64,000 bases of DNA, from NCBI GenBank assembly GCA_963702105.1, contig OY969712.1:3410001-3474000 (forward strand), written 5' to 3'. The stretch's first letter is position 1. Every line of letters begins with the position of its first letter. The position numbers and the translations under genes are program-made. The notes under the pieces were generated by a model. It worked only from the letters and a program-made list of their open reading frames with translations, made no database searches and was not told the DNA's origin. Below are positions 7,533 through 17,402 of this stretch, in pieces. Origin of the DNA: ZC4RG20 sp963702105 (lineage in GTDB: Bacteria > Pseudomonadota > Gammaproteobacteria > Steroidobacterales > Rariloculaceae).

Positions 7533-10500
7533 CTAGAAGCGGAGATCGAAGCTCAGCGAAAGCTGACGGCCGTAGATGTCGTAGTTCTGCGGGACCGTCT
7601 GGCTGTCGAAGCGCTGACCGAAGCTCGCTACGACGGGCGGGTCCACGTTGAACAGATTCTCGATCGTCAGAGCCGTCCGCCAGTTTCGTCCGTTGGACTC
7701 CGTCTGGTTATACGCGAACGTCAGGTTCGTGTAGGACTTCGACTGCACCTTGAAGTTGTCCACGGTCGTCACGCCCGGGCCGTAATTGACGCCCGGAACG
7801 AACTGCGCGTAACGCGGCCCGAACGTCGGCTGCAGCGTGGTCGGAGGAATGTACCGCTGCTGCCAGGCGACCGAGAAGTTGCCGACCTGGTAGTTCACCG
7901 TGCCGATGAAGGTCTTATCCGGCTCGGAGTACGTGCCGGCGTTGTCGATCGGCTCGGGCGCCCCGGCAGGCGTCTGACTATCCTCGAGCAGCCGGCCCGC
8001 AAGGAGCCGGAAGCTCAACGCTTCGCTCGCGCTCTTGAACAGATCCGGCTCGGTGTTGAATTGGACTTCGTAGTCGATGCCCCTGACCTTCGCCTGGGCG
8101 ACGTTCAAGTACACGTTGCGGACGTTTTGCACGTGGCCCGTGGGATCGAGGGTGATGAGGCCGCAAAGGTCTTGATTGTTGTTGAGATAACAGCCGTCCA
8201 CGATCGCCTGCTGGCCGAGCTGCCCCACGGCGTCGGTCAGACTGATTCGGTAGGCGTCGGCGGAAAACTGGAAGCCCGGGATCTTCATCGGCCGCAGAAC
8301 GAAGCCGTACGTGACGGTATCGGCTTTCTCCGGCTTGAGGTCCGGGTTGCCGCCCGTGGTGACCGTGATCTCGAGATTCTGGCCGTTGTACTGGGGACTG
8401 CGCTCGATGATCGTGCCGCCGCCTCCCTGCAGGTCGAACCGCTCCGAGAACGTCGGTTCGCGCACGTCGCGCGAGACGGTGCCGCGCAGGCGCAAGGCCT
8501 TGGCGACGTTGAAATCGAGCCCCGTCTTCCAGGAGACAATGCCGCCGCTCGTCGAGTAATCGGAGTAGCGGCCCGCGATATCCGCCTCGAGGCGCCGCGG
8601 CCCCGACTCCCACAGCGGCAGATCGAACTCCGAGTACGCCTCCCACACGTTGTACCCGCCGTTGATCCAGGGCACGGTGGAGAACTCGTGCAGGTTCGCG
8701 CTGCCGCCCGTGAAGCCGGGCGAGATGCCCCGGATGCCGAGCGAGGGAGCGTTCAGCGGCGGGCCGTAAGCCATGATGTTTTCCGGCTCGCCGTTCTGCC
8801 AGAACCATTGCTTACGGTACGTCGCGCCGCCCGCCATCGTCCACGCGCCCGGGCCGTAGCCTTTCCAGACGTTGCCCGTGAACAGCACTTCCGCGAACTC
8901 CTGCGTCACTGCGGAGATGCCCGCCTTGGGCGAGAGCACGTACTGCTGGGCCTGCGCCGAGGCGTTGCCCTGGCCGAGCACGTTCAAGGGAGTGCAGCCT
9001 TGGGTCGCATCGGGACCCACGGGACCCGGAATCGGAACGAGATCCGTGGGACCGCCGAGCGAACGATTGCCTTGGGGCGCCGGCACGAGGTGCCCTTGCG
9101 CCGCTGCGGCAAGCTCCGCCTGCGTGGGATTGTGCGCCGTCACGTCGCACTGAATGACGCCTTTGGCGCCGTTCAACAGTTCCTGCGCGGTGAGGATGTG
9201 GCCGTCGGTCGGATCGACCTCGACCGTGTCCATGGCCAGGAACTCCTTATCGACCCGCAGCTCGTTGTAGATCTCCGTGAGCTTGTCGCTCGTGCCGCGC
9301 TGCAGCGTGACCTTCATGTCCCAGTTGTCGAACATCTTCTTGTCGAGGCCGACGGTCCACTGGTAGGTCTCGAACTCGTTGTGCTGGTTCTCGTGGTCGT
9401 CGTAATTGCCGGCCTGGCCGAGCACCTGCCCCTGCTTCTCGACGCGGATCGCATCGATGCCCTGGTTCACCATTGCCTGGCGCAGGACGTTCCGGCAGGA
9501 ACGGGTTGTTGTCGTAAATGGTGTAGTACCACGGGGCCGTGCCGTGCGGGATGCCGCGCAGATTCAGCTGATTCGACTCGACTTGGCCGTCGAGCGCATC
9601 GATGTGGAGCGAAAGCCGATCGGTCACGTCGAACGTGAATCCGGCAAAGACGTTGCGGCGCGCGACCTCGGCACCGGCGGGCCCGCCCGGGAACGCCTCG
9701 TTGTTGATCGCCGCTTCGGGGCCGCCCGACTGCGCGCCGTTCGTGCCGACCACGTCGCCGAGCTGGAACGGCTGGATGCCGGTGCCGTCGTACGTGAACT
9801 CGTATTGGGAGCCGCCCAGCGAGAACGGTGCGTGATGACCGTTCTTGCCGTCCGCCGGCACGTCGACGCCGTTGACGGTAGTGAAGCCGGAGTTGATGAC
9901 GCCCGTCGGGGAATGCAGCGTCGAGCTCACTTGCGGCAACACGAGCTGCATGGGGTGCTGTGTGTCGCCGGGCCCGGTCCATGCAGGATTTCCCACGAGC
10001 CCCCACCGCTGCCAATAGCTGCCGAGGGAGGTCGGATCGCGCATGATCTGGTTGATGTGCTGATCCTCGATCGAGCCGATCATGTGCCAGCGACTCGTGA
10101 GATCGGTGCCGCCGGCGATCGAGACCTTGTAGTTCTGCCCGTCGCCGGTCGTGGTCTGGCCGCCGCGGAGAGACACGTCGAAGCCGGAGTAATTTCTGTT
10201 GAGCACGAAGTTCGTCACGCCGGCGATCGCGTCGGCGCCGTATGCCGCTGATGCCCCGCCCGTCACGACCTCGACGCTGCGCAGCAGCGCGGTGGGGAAG
10301 TTGTCGACGTTCACGGTCCCGTCCCGGTCGGCCGGCACGGTGCGCTCTCCGTCGAGCAGTACGAGCGTGCGCTCCGGGCCCATCCCGCGGAGATTGAGCG
10401 AGCTCACACCGGCCGTGCCGAACAGTGCGCCGCCGCCGCGCTGCGCGCTCTCTGTCTGAAAGAACTGCGGCAGCTTGTCGAGCTGATCGGCGACCGTCGT

Positions 10501-10776
10501 TGCGGGAGCGTAGTTATTCAGCTGGTCGGGCGTCACCGCCGTAACGGGCACCGGCGTCGTGAAGCCGGACGTGCGCTGAATGCGCGAGCCCGTTACCACG
10601 ACCTCCTCGAGCTTCCCCGGCGCGCCTTGCTGAGCCTGTTGCGCCTGTTGCGCCTGTTGTCCAAACGCCGGTGCCTGCAGCAGCACTCCGACGGCTCCCG
10701 CCAGCGCGGAAACTTTCAAGCTGCCGATGACGGCAGACAAGCGCCTGTCGGAGGCGCGGGTGTGACTAACGGCCAT
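7533..10776 (-). pseudogene. TonB-dependent receptor split by a frameshift
   Basis: This is an outer-membrane TonB-dependent receptor of about 1,080 residues if repaired. The start is the ATG at 10774-10776, preceded by GGGGGAAG. Next come a signal peptide, a Gln/Ala repeat leader (QQAQQAQQ), the TonB-box region (LEEVVVTGSRI) and a plug (VEVVTGGASAAYGADAIAGV). The frame breaks near 9487-9490: after NNPFLPE the upstream frame becomes nonsense, while VLRQAMVNQGIDAIRVEK continues in another frame. One inserted or two missing bases would explain it. The barrel then runs uninterrupted to a normal LSFDLRF end at 7533. The substrate is unknown; the LRGMGPERTLVLLDG motif is typical of gammaproteobacterial receptors for oligosaccharides or other large substrates. 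It is a pseudogene unless the break is a sequencing error. Confidence 0.85.
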
Positions 10777-11054
10777 CGCTGACTTCCCCCTGTATCGTCG
10801 TTTCGTTCGATTACCCGTGAGTGCCCACGTGGTAAGTAAGCAACGATTCCGGAATCCCCTGCTCGTCCGGATCGTTGCAGGCCCAACGTTATTGCAACTC
10901 GCGGCTCGCCGCAAGATGTCTCTATTTGTTGTATTAATCGCAATCATCCCCCGGGCCTCGCGCGCCGCCATTGAGGCTCGCCGAATTCACGAGACGCATG
11001 AGCTTGTAGCCGAGCTTCGGGCGCTTGCTTGAACCTTGCCTCTAGAATAGAGCC

Positions 11055-13829
11055 ATGGGACACGCCGGCAGGCTTACGGACGCCGATCCGACGACCGATT
11101 TCGAAGTTTCCGGAGGCGCGGAGCACGGCCACGCCTGGCATGCGGCGAACCCCGAAGAAGCGCTCGCGGCGTTCGATTCCACGCCGCGCGGGGTGGACGA
11201 GGCCGAGGCCGAACGCAGACTCCAACGCTACGGGCCGAACCGACTGCCCGCGGGCTCCCGTCGCGGCCCCGTGTCTCGCCTGCTGCTGCAGTTTCACAAC
11301 GTGCTCATCTACGTCCTTCTGGGCTCCTCCGCTCTGGCCTTCGCACTCGCACAGGTCGTGGATGCGGCCGTCATTCTCGCCGTCGTGCTCGCGAATGCGG
11401 CCGTCGGTTTCGTGCAGGAAGGGCGGGCCGAGCGGGCGCTCGAGGCGATCAAGGACCTCATCGATCCGAAGAGCGCCGTACTGCGCAACGGCCGGCGCAC
11501 GACGCTCTCGGCGGAGCGTATCGTCCCAGGCGACGTCGTGCTCCTCGAGGCGGGCGACAGGGTCCCTGCGGACCTGAGACTCCTGCGTGCGAGCAACCTG
11601 CGTATCGACGAGGCGGCGCTCACGGGCGAGTCTCTACCCGTAGAAAAGACGGACGCGCCTGTGCCGCTCGAGGCGGAGCTCGGCGACCGGGCATCGATGG
11701 CATACCTCGGCACGTTCGTCGCGGCCGGCCAGGGCGCAGGCGTGACTGTCGCGACCGGCAGCACGACCGAGCTCGGCCACATCAGCACGCTGCTCGGCTC
11801 CGTCGAGACCTTGAAGACGCCGCTGATCCGGCAGATGGACCGCTTCGCCGGACAGCTCACGGCGATCATTCTCGCGGTGGCCGCCGCAACGTTCTGCGTC
11901 GCGCTGTTCCTGCGCGGATACGCCCTCGCCGATGCCCTCATGGCCGTCATCGGCCTTTCCGTGTCCGCAATCCCGGAGGGTCTGCCGGCGATCATGACGA
12001 TCACGCTCGCCATCGGCGTGCAGCGAATGGCGCATCGGAACGCAATCGTGCGCCGGCTGCCCGCGGTGGAGACGCTCGGAAGCGTCTCGGTCATCTGCAC
12101 GGACAAGACCGGAACCTTGACGCGCAATGAAATGACCGTGACGCGCGTTCTCACGGGCGATGGAGAATTCGAGGTGAGCGGCGCCGGCTACTCGCCCGAT
12201 GGGGCCGTGCTCGAGAATGGCGCGCCCGTCGACCTCGCCCTCAGGCCGCCACTGGCCGAGCTCGTCCGGGCCGCCGTCTTGTGCAACGATGCCGAGCTCA
12301 AGCGCCACGATGGAACGTGGCGCGTGGAGGGCGATCCGATGGAGGGCGCCCTTCTCACGTTGGGCCACAAGGCCGGGGCCGATTATCCCGAGCTGCGCAA
12401 GGCCTACCCGCGTACCGACGAGGTGCCCTTCGACGCCGCCCATCGCTTCATGGCCACTCTGCACCATAGCCACGAGAAAGGCAGCTTCGCGGTGGTTAAG
12501 GGTGCACCGGAGGTACTGCTCGCCATGTGCGATTCGGAAAGATCTTCGAGCGGCGAAAAACCGCTCGACCCGGACCGGTGGCGAATGCACGCCGCGCAAC
12601 TCGCGGCAACGGGACAGCGCGTGCTCGCGCTCGCCGAAAAGGCCATACGCGCCGGGCGCGACGATCTCTCGTTCGACGACGTGCGCGGCGGGTGTGTACT
12701 CCTCGGGCTCGTCGGGATCACGGACCCGCCCCGCGCCGAAGCCGTCGAAGCCGTGCGGGCGTGCCGCGACGCCGGCATCCGCGTCATCATGATCACGGGA
12801 GACCATGTCGAGACGGCGCGCGCCATCGCCGCGCAGGTCGGCCTCGACGACGATCCGGCCGCCGTCACGGGCCGCGAGATCGAGGCCATGGATGAAGCGG
12901 CTCTACGCCGGGTCGCCCGCGACGCGGTCGTCTTCGCGCGCGCGGCGCCCGTTCACAAACTGCGGCTCGTGGAAGCGCTGCAGTCGGAAGGCCTCGTCGT
13001 CGCCATGACCGGTGACGGCGTCAACGATGCGCCGGCGCTCAAGCGCGCGGACGTCGGCATCGGGATGGGCGCCAAAGGGACGGACGTCGCCAAGGAGGCC
13101 GCCGAGGTCGTGCTCGCAGACGACAACTTCGCCTCGATCGCCGCGGCGGTGCGCGAGGGACGGACCGTCTACGACAATCTGACCAAGGTCATCGGCTGGA
13201 CGCTGCCGACGAGCGCCGGCGAGGCCTTGACGATCCTCGCGGCAATCGCCTTCGCGCTCCCCTTGCCGATCACGCCGGTCCAAATCCTGTGGATCAACAT
13301 GATCACGGCCGTGGCCCTTGGCCTCACGCTGGCCTTCGAGCCGACCGAGCCCGGGACGATGGACCGCCCTCCGCGCGCGCCGGACCGCCCGCTGCTGAAC
13401 GCGTCTCTGGTCTGGCAAATCATGTTCGTCTCGGCGCTCTTCCTCGGCGGCGCCTTCGGCATGTTCTATTGGGCGGAAAACCGCGGTCTTTCTCTTGAGA
13501 CTGCCAGAACGATCGTCGTCAACACGCTCGTCGTGTTCGAGATCTTTTATTTGTTCAGCATACGCTACGTGCACGGCACGGCGTTGACATTCAAGGGGCT
13601 CATCGGCACCCCCGCGGTGCTCGCAGGCGTCGCCGTCGTCGCGGCGGGCCAGTTCCTGTTGACGTACGTCCCGTTCATGCAGGGCGTCTTTGCGACCCGG
13701 CCCCTCCGCTTCCTCGATGGCGCCGTCATCATCGGCGCGGGCGTAGCGCTGCTGCTCGTGGTCGAGATCGAGAAGCGTGTGCGGGGGTTCGTCCTCCGAT
13801 CGCGACCGGCTGGCCGCTCCTCCTCATAA
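11055..13829 (+). CDS. P2-type cation-transporting P-type ATPase
   Basis: This 924-residue inner-membrane pump resembles the Ca2+/Mn2+ or monovalent-cation P2 group. Features in order: N-terminal cation-ATPase domain, TM1-2, actuator domain with LTGES, TM4 with the ion-site motif PEGLPA, phosphorylation site DKTGTLT (Asp350), nucleotide-binding KGAPE, hinge TGDGVNDAPAL, and a C-terminal domain of four to six helices (NMITAVALGLTLAFEP). PEGLPA and the C-terminal domain separate it from P1 heavy-metal and P3 proton pumps. Ion specificity cannot be read with confidence; Ca2+ or Na+/K+-type export is a family-level guess. It is transcribed alone, divergently from the preceding receptor, with about 280 bp between them. 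The ribosome site before the ATG is weak (GAATAGAG). Confidence 0.85.
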   Translation: MGHAGRLTDADPTTDFEVSGGAEHGHAWHAANPEEALAAFDSTPRGVDEAEAERRLQRYGPNRLPAGSRRGPVSRLLLQFHNVLIYVLLGSSALAFALAQVVDAAVILAVVLANAAVGFVQEGRAERALEAIKDLIDPKSAVLRNGRRTTLSAERIVPGDVVLLEAGDRVPADLRLLRASNLRIDEAALTGESLPVEKTDAPVPLEAELGDRASMAYLGTFVAAGQGAGVTVATGSTTELGHISTLLGSVETLKTPLIRQMDRFAGQLTAIILAVAAATFCVALFLRGYALADALMAVIGLSVSAIPEGLPAIMTITLAIGVQRMAHRNAIVRRLPAVETLGSVSVICTDKTGTLTRNEMTVTRVLTGDGEFEVSGAGYSPDGAVLENGAPVDLALRPPLAELVRAAVLCNDAELKRHDGTWRVEGDPMEGALLTLGHKAGADYPELRKAYPRTDEVPFDAAHRFMATLHHSHEKGSFAVVKGAPEVLLAMCDSERSSSGEKPLDPDRWRMHAAQLAATGQRVLALAEKAIRAGRDDLSFDDVRGGCVLLGLVGITDPPRAEAVEAVRACRDAGIRVIMITGDHVETARAIAAQVGLDDDPAAVTGREIEAMDEAALRRVARDAVVFARAAPVHKLRLVEALQSEGLVVAMTGDGVNDAPALKRADVGIGMGAKGTDVAKEAAEVVLADDNFASIAAAVREGRTVYDNLTKVIGWTLPTSAGEALTILAAIAFALPLPITPVQILWINMITAVALGLTLAFEPTEPGTMDRPPRAPDRPLLNASLVWQIMFVSALFLGGAFGMFYWAENRGLSLETARTIVVNTLVVFEIFYLFSIRYVHGTALTFKGLIGTPAVLAGVAVVAAGQFLLTYVPFMQGVFATRPLRFLDGAVIIGAGVALLLVVEIEKRVRGFVLRSRPAGRSSS

Positions 13830-13940
13830 GCGCCACGTACTTGCCGAAATTGCAACGGCGCGTACGGGGCATCACTGTAAGCGAGAGACGCGGATGCACC
13901 CGGGCTCATAACTCGTCAATCGACTCGAGAGGATCTCGCG

Positions 13941-14978
13941 ATGAAAGCTGGCTTAACCGGTGGACTGCTCAGTCTGTGCCTGGCCGGCGGGGCGGTTCAC
14001 GCCCAGTCCAATCTCATGGCGTCGGCGAAGAAGCTGTTCGCGCCGATTCCTTCCACGCCTCCCGCCGTCAAGGGCGTCCCCAGCACGCCCGAGCGCGTCG
14101 AGCTCGGCAAGATGCTCTACTTCGAGCCGCGCTTGTCCCAGAGTCACGAAATCTCATGCAACTCCTGTCATCTCGTCGGACTGGGGGGCGTCGACCTTCA
14201 GGAGACCTCGATCGGCCACCGCTGGCAGCACGGGCCGCGCAACGCGCCGACCGTGCTCAACGCCGTGTTCAACACGGCCCAGTTCTGGGACGGCCGCGCC
14301 GCGAACCTGCAGCAGCAGGCCGGCGGACCGTTAGTGAACCCGATCGAAATGGGCACGACCGAGCGGCACGTCGTTGAGCAGCTCAAAGGAATCCCCGGCT
14401 ACGCGCCGCTGTTCAGGAAGGCGTATCCGAACGCGGCGGACCCGATCACCTTCGAGAACGTTCGGAACAGCATCGCCCTGTTCGAGGCAACGCTCATCAC
14501 GCCGAACTCGCCGTTCGACCGCTACCTCGAAGGCAACGAGAACGCCCTGACGGCGGAGCAGAAGGCAGGCCTGCAGCTGTTCATGGAAAAGGGCTGCGCC
14601 GCCTGCCACCACGGGATCAACCTTGGCGGCGGGATGTACGCGCCTTTCGGCGTCGTCGAGAAACCGGGCGGCGATCTGCTGCCGCCGGCCGACAAGGGCC
14701 GCTTCGAGGTCACGAAGACACCGAGCGACGAGTACGTCTTCAAGGTACCCTCGCTGCGCAACGTCGCGCTGACGCCGCCCTACTTCCACAGCGGTAAAGC
14801 CTGGGATTTGCGTCAGGCCGTCGCAGTCATGGGCGCGAGCCAGCTCGGGATCACCCTCACGGATGAGCAGGTGGGCCGCATCACGGCCTTCTTGGGTGCG
14901 CTGACCGGCGACCAGCCGAAGATCACTCTTCCGATCCTGCCGCCGAGCGTCGCGACTACGCCGCGTCCGGAACCGTAG
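13941..14978 (+). CDS. Di-haem cytochrome c peroxidase (CcpA/MauG family)
   Basis: This 345-residue periplasmic protein has a signal peptide cleaved near AVHAQ (about residue 21). It carries two c-type haem sites: CNSCH at 73-77 (the peroxidatic, N-terminal domain) and CAACHHG at 219-223 (the electron-accepting domain). Between them are the family motifs HGPRNAPTVLNA, FWDGRA and NPIEMG; after them come KVPSLRNVALTPPYFHSG and a distal His region. The family reduces hydrogen peroxide with electrons from small cytochromes or a quinol pool. Length is standard, and AGAGGA precedes the ATG. It converges on a b-type cytochrome gene, which could be its electron donor, but that link is inference. Confidence 0.92.
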   Translation: MKAGLTGGLLSLCLAGGAVHAQSNLMASAKKLFAPIPSTPPAVKGVPSTPERVELGKMLYFEPRLSQSHEISCNSCHLVGLGGVDLQETSIGHRWQHGPRNAPTVLNAVFNTAQFWDGRAANLQQQAGGPLVNPIEMGTTERHVVEQLKGIPGYAPLFRKAYPNAADPITFENVRNSIALFEATLITPNSPFDRYLEGNENALTAEQKAGLQLFMEKGCAACHHGINLGGGMYAPFGVVEKPGGDLLPPADKGRFEVTKTPSDEYVFKVPSLRNVALTPPYFHSGKAWDLRQAVAVMGASQLGITLTDEQVGRITAFLGALTGDQPKITLPILPPSVATTPRPEP

Positions 14979-15016
14979 CCGCCGCCGCGGGGCGATCCTC
15001 GTCGCATAAGCAGGCG

Positions 15017-15673
15017 CTAGCCGAGCTCGTCCTCCGCGCGCTTCCTGCCCGTGATCATGGCTGCTGCCAGATTCTCCCTGTGCACGAAGCTCGCGACCAA
15101 CACGCCCAGGATGTGCAAGCCGACGAGCGCCAGCGTGAAATTCGCGAGCACTTCGTGCACTTCTTCCCACGTTTCCTCGCGGGCATCGGCAGCCTTCGGC
15201 CCCGCGGTCTCGGCACCGCTCTCGCTTTCGTTCCCCTCCGCGCCCGCCGCATTCGAGACGCCGACGAACGTCGCCAGCGGTCCTGCGTGGGAGTCGTAGG
15301 CGTAAACGGTCAGACCTGAACCGACTGTCGCGGCGAGGCTGGCCAACAGGAGAAAGATCATGAAGGCGCCGGCCGGGCTGTGGCCGAGGTAGCGACGCGT
15401 GCTGCCGCGAACGAGCCCGATCAGGTACTTCACGGCCGCGACAGGACCGAACAGAAAGCTCGAGAATCGGGCGTACCGGGAGCCCACGAACCCCCATACG
15501 ACGCGCAGAATCACGACCGCGCCGACCGTATACCCGGCCCAGACGTGAGCGCGAAGGAGATCGTCCTCGGTGAAATAGGCAACGAAGAAGGCGGCCGCGA
15601 GAACCCAGTGACCGATCCGCACGAGCGGATCCCAAACGGAGATCTTCTTCGCGCCAGCAGCTTGAGAATCCAT
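15017..15673 (-). CDS. Cytochrome b561-family membrane protein
   Basis: This 218-residue di-haem b-type cytochrome of the inner membrane has four predicted helices. Likely haem ligands are His22 (RIGHWVLA), a second His in helix 2 (RAHVWAGY), and two in the last helices (HEVLANF, GLHILGV). DPLVRIGHW and GYTVGAVVILRVVWGF are typical of the prokaryotic b561/hydrogenase cytochrome-b family. A hydrophilic loop rich in Glu/Ala (about residues 138-165) sits before the final helix. The role is electron transfer between quinol and periplasmic cytochromes. GAGG precedes the ATG. Its gene end faces the di-haem peroxidase gene, 38 bases apart. Confidence 0.88.
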   Translation of the reverse strand: MDSQAAGAKKISVWDPLVRIGHWVLAAAFFVAYFTEDDLLRAHVWAGYTVGAVVILRVVWGFVGSRYARFSSFLFGPVAAVKYLIGLVRGSTRRYLGHSPAGAFMIFLLLASLAATVGSGLTVYAYDSHAGPLATFVGVSNAAGAEGNESESGAETAGPKAADAREETWEEVHEVLANFTLALVGLHILGVLVASFVHRENLAAAMITGRKRAEDELG

Positions 15674-15813
15674 ACGGAGCCTCGCAATAGATAGAGGTGC
15701 AACATCAATAAGGGCTGTCCGCGGTCCAGACGCTACGTACGATTACGCATTACCACTGCACACGTGCGGCCGCACATTTGCTCGCACTCGAAACATAAGC
15801 CCTGGAGCTGACT

Positions 15814-16461
15814 ATGAACATCGCAACTATGAACAGGCTCAAAGCAGTGATGATCGTCCTCGCGGTCTCGGCGCCGGCCGGAGCCATGGCCCAGGGCCGC
15901 AATCGCGACACGATACAGGACCGGACGCGGGATCGGACCGCAATCCAGGACCAGGCCGCCGATCGGGACCGAGTCACCGACAGGGACCGCATCCAGGATC
16001 GCGACCAGGACCGAGCGACCGAGCGGGACCGCGACCGCGATCAGACACGGGACCAGGACCGCACGCAGGACCGCGACCGCACGCGCGACCCCCTGTACCT
16101 TCAGGATCGCCAACAGCTGCGGGACCGGGACATCTACGGTGCCCAGCTCATGACGCGGAAGGAGCTTCGTGAGTATCGGGACCAGCTCGCATCGAAGAAC
16201 AGCGTGCGCGAGTGGGCGCAGCTTCGCGCGCAGCACCAGGAGCAGATGATGGCACGCGCCCGCGAGCGGAACGTGCAATTGGCGCTGCCTTTCTACGGCC
16301 AGCAGCTCATGACACATCAGGAGCGCATACAACTGCAGACCCGGTTGCAGAAGGCGGCGAATGAGCAGGAACGGGAGCGCATCCGCGAGGAGCACCGCAA
16401 ACAGATGCAGGAACGCGCTCGGGAGTATCAGATTCCGCTGAACGAGCTCGGGGAAGGCTGA
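15814..16461 (+). CDS. Exported Arg/Asp-repeat protein with tandem helical repeats, unknown function
   Basis: This protein has 215 residues. A signal peptide ends at about Ala26 (GAMAQ). Residues 28-107 are a low-complexity tract of Arg-Asp pairs (QDRDRTRD-like), highly charged but nearly neutral overall and probably disordered. Residues 108-158 and 161-208 form two related repeats of about 52 residues, each starting YG(A/Q)QLMT, running through charged helix, and closing with (Q/E)RAREYQIPL or ARERNVQLALP. Similar YGQQLMT modules occur in exported proteins of related bacteria, where their role is not established. GGAG precedes the ATG. The charge pattern suggests a periplasmic chaperone-like or polyanion/metal-binding role, but this is speculation. 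Confidence 0.75.
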   Translation: MNIATMNRLKAVMIVLAVSAPAGAMAQGRNRDTIQDRTRDRTAIQDQAADRDRVTDRDRIQDRDQDRATERDRDRDQTRDQDRTQDRDRTRDPLYLQDRQQLRDRDIYGAQLMTRKELREYRDQLASKNSVREWAQLRAQHQEQMMARARERNVQLALPFYGQQLMTHQERIQLQTRLQKAANEQERERIREEHRKQMQERAREYQIPLNELGEG

Positions 16462-16623
16462 TTGCGATGCGAGGCCGCAAGGTGGCTGGAGCCTAGAGCA
16501 AGGTTTCGGCCGGTCTCTGCGTCGCGGCTTCTGACCCTGCGGCCGCCCTCTCCCCTCGAGCAACCGCCTTGGCGGTGACGTAGTATTAACGGCGGGAGCC
16601 ATAGTGCTTCAGGTGGCCGGGCC

Positions 16624-17333
16624 GTGCGACTGTTGCTCGTCGAAGACGAACCCAGAATCGTTGAACTCCTGACGCAGGCTTTCAAGCGATTGAACTTCGC
16701 CGTCGACGCGGTTTTCACCGCCTTGCGGGCAAAGGAGTTGCTCGAAGCCGTCGCTTACGATGCCACCATCCTCGATCTGGGTTTGGAAGACGGCGACGGC
16801 CTCGAGGTGCTCGCCGCCGCCCGCGCCCGGGGCCTCACGACCCCGGTCAGCTTTTACGCGTCGCGCGCCTGGACAGCTTCGACCTGGACGTCTCAGGCGA
16901 TGTCGATCTGGAGGAGGTCGTCCGCGAGTCGGTCGAGTATCTCGCACCGTACGCAGTGGGCCAGAAGCGTTCGCTGACGTTTCGGGCAGCGGGCAGGCCC
17001 GTCGTCGTGAAGGGCAGCCGCCACGCGATGGCCGACGCCGTGTCGAACGTCGTGGAGAATGCCCTGCAGCACACGCCTGCCGGGACGGCGGTGACGGTGT
17101 CGGTCGAAGCCGACGCGAGCGTCGTCGTCTGCGACCGCGGAGCCGGCATCCCGCCCGAGGACCGCGAGCGAATCTTCGAACGATTCTGGCGCCGGAGCGA
17201 CACGCGAGGGACCGGCGCCGGGCTCGGTCTCGCCATCGTCCGAGAGACGCTACGGGCGCATGGAGGCAGCATCGAGGTCGGCGCGAACCCGAACGGCGGG
17301 GCCCGATTCACGCTGCGATTTCGGCCCCCTTAA
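16624..17333 (+). pseudogene. Deletion scar joining a response regulator to a sensor kinase
   Basis: The first part (16624 to about 16850, GTG start) is an OmpR-type receiver domain: LLLVEDEPRI, then ILDLGLEDGDG carrying the phospho-acceptor Asp, ending at LTTPV. From about 16851 a different frame encodes the end of a histidine kinase: LLRVARLDSFDLD, an N-box NVVENALQHTPAG, DRGAGIPPEDRERIFERF, and GAGLGLAIVRETLRAHGG. Missing between them are the rest of the receiver, the DNA-binding domain, the kinase's sensor and membrane segments and its phospho-accepting His. The two halves are out of frame with each other. It is most simply the product of an internal deletion in a tandem regulator-kinase operon. 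The kinase half has no obvious start. Confidence 0.8.
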
Positions 17334-17402
17334 TACTGTGTTAATCGAACCGTGTAAGCCTACGGCACTTCGAAGCCGGCCGAGCTGAGTGGGGAGGCAC
17401 CG

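Noticed and set aside
15900..16090. Regular repeats that could be mistaken for a CRISPR-like or minisatellite array
   Set aside because: They are Arg/Asp codons in an intact gene, without fixed spacers.
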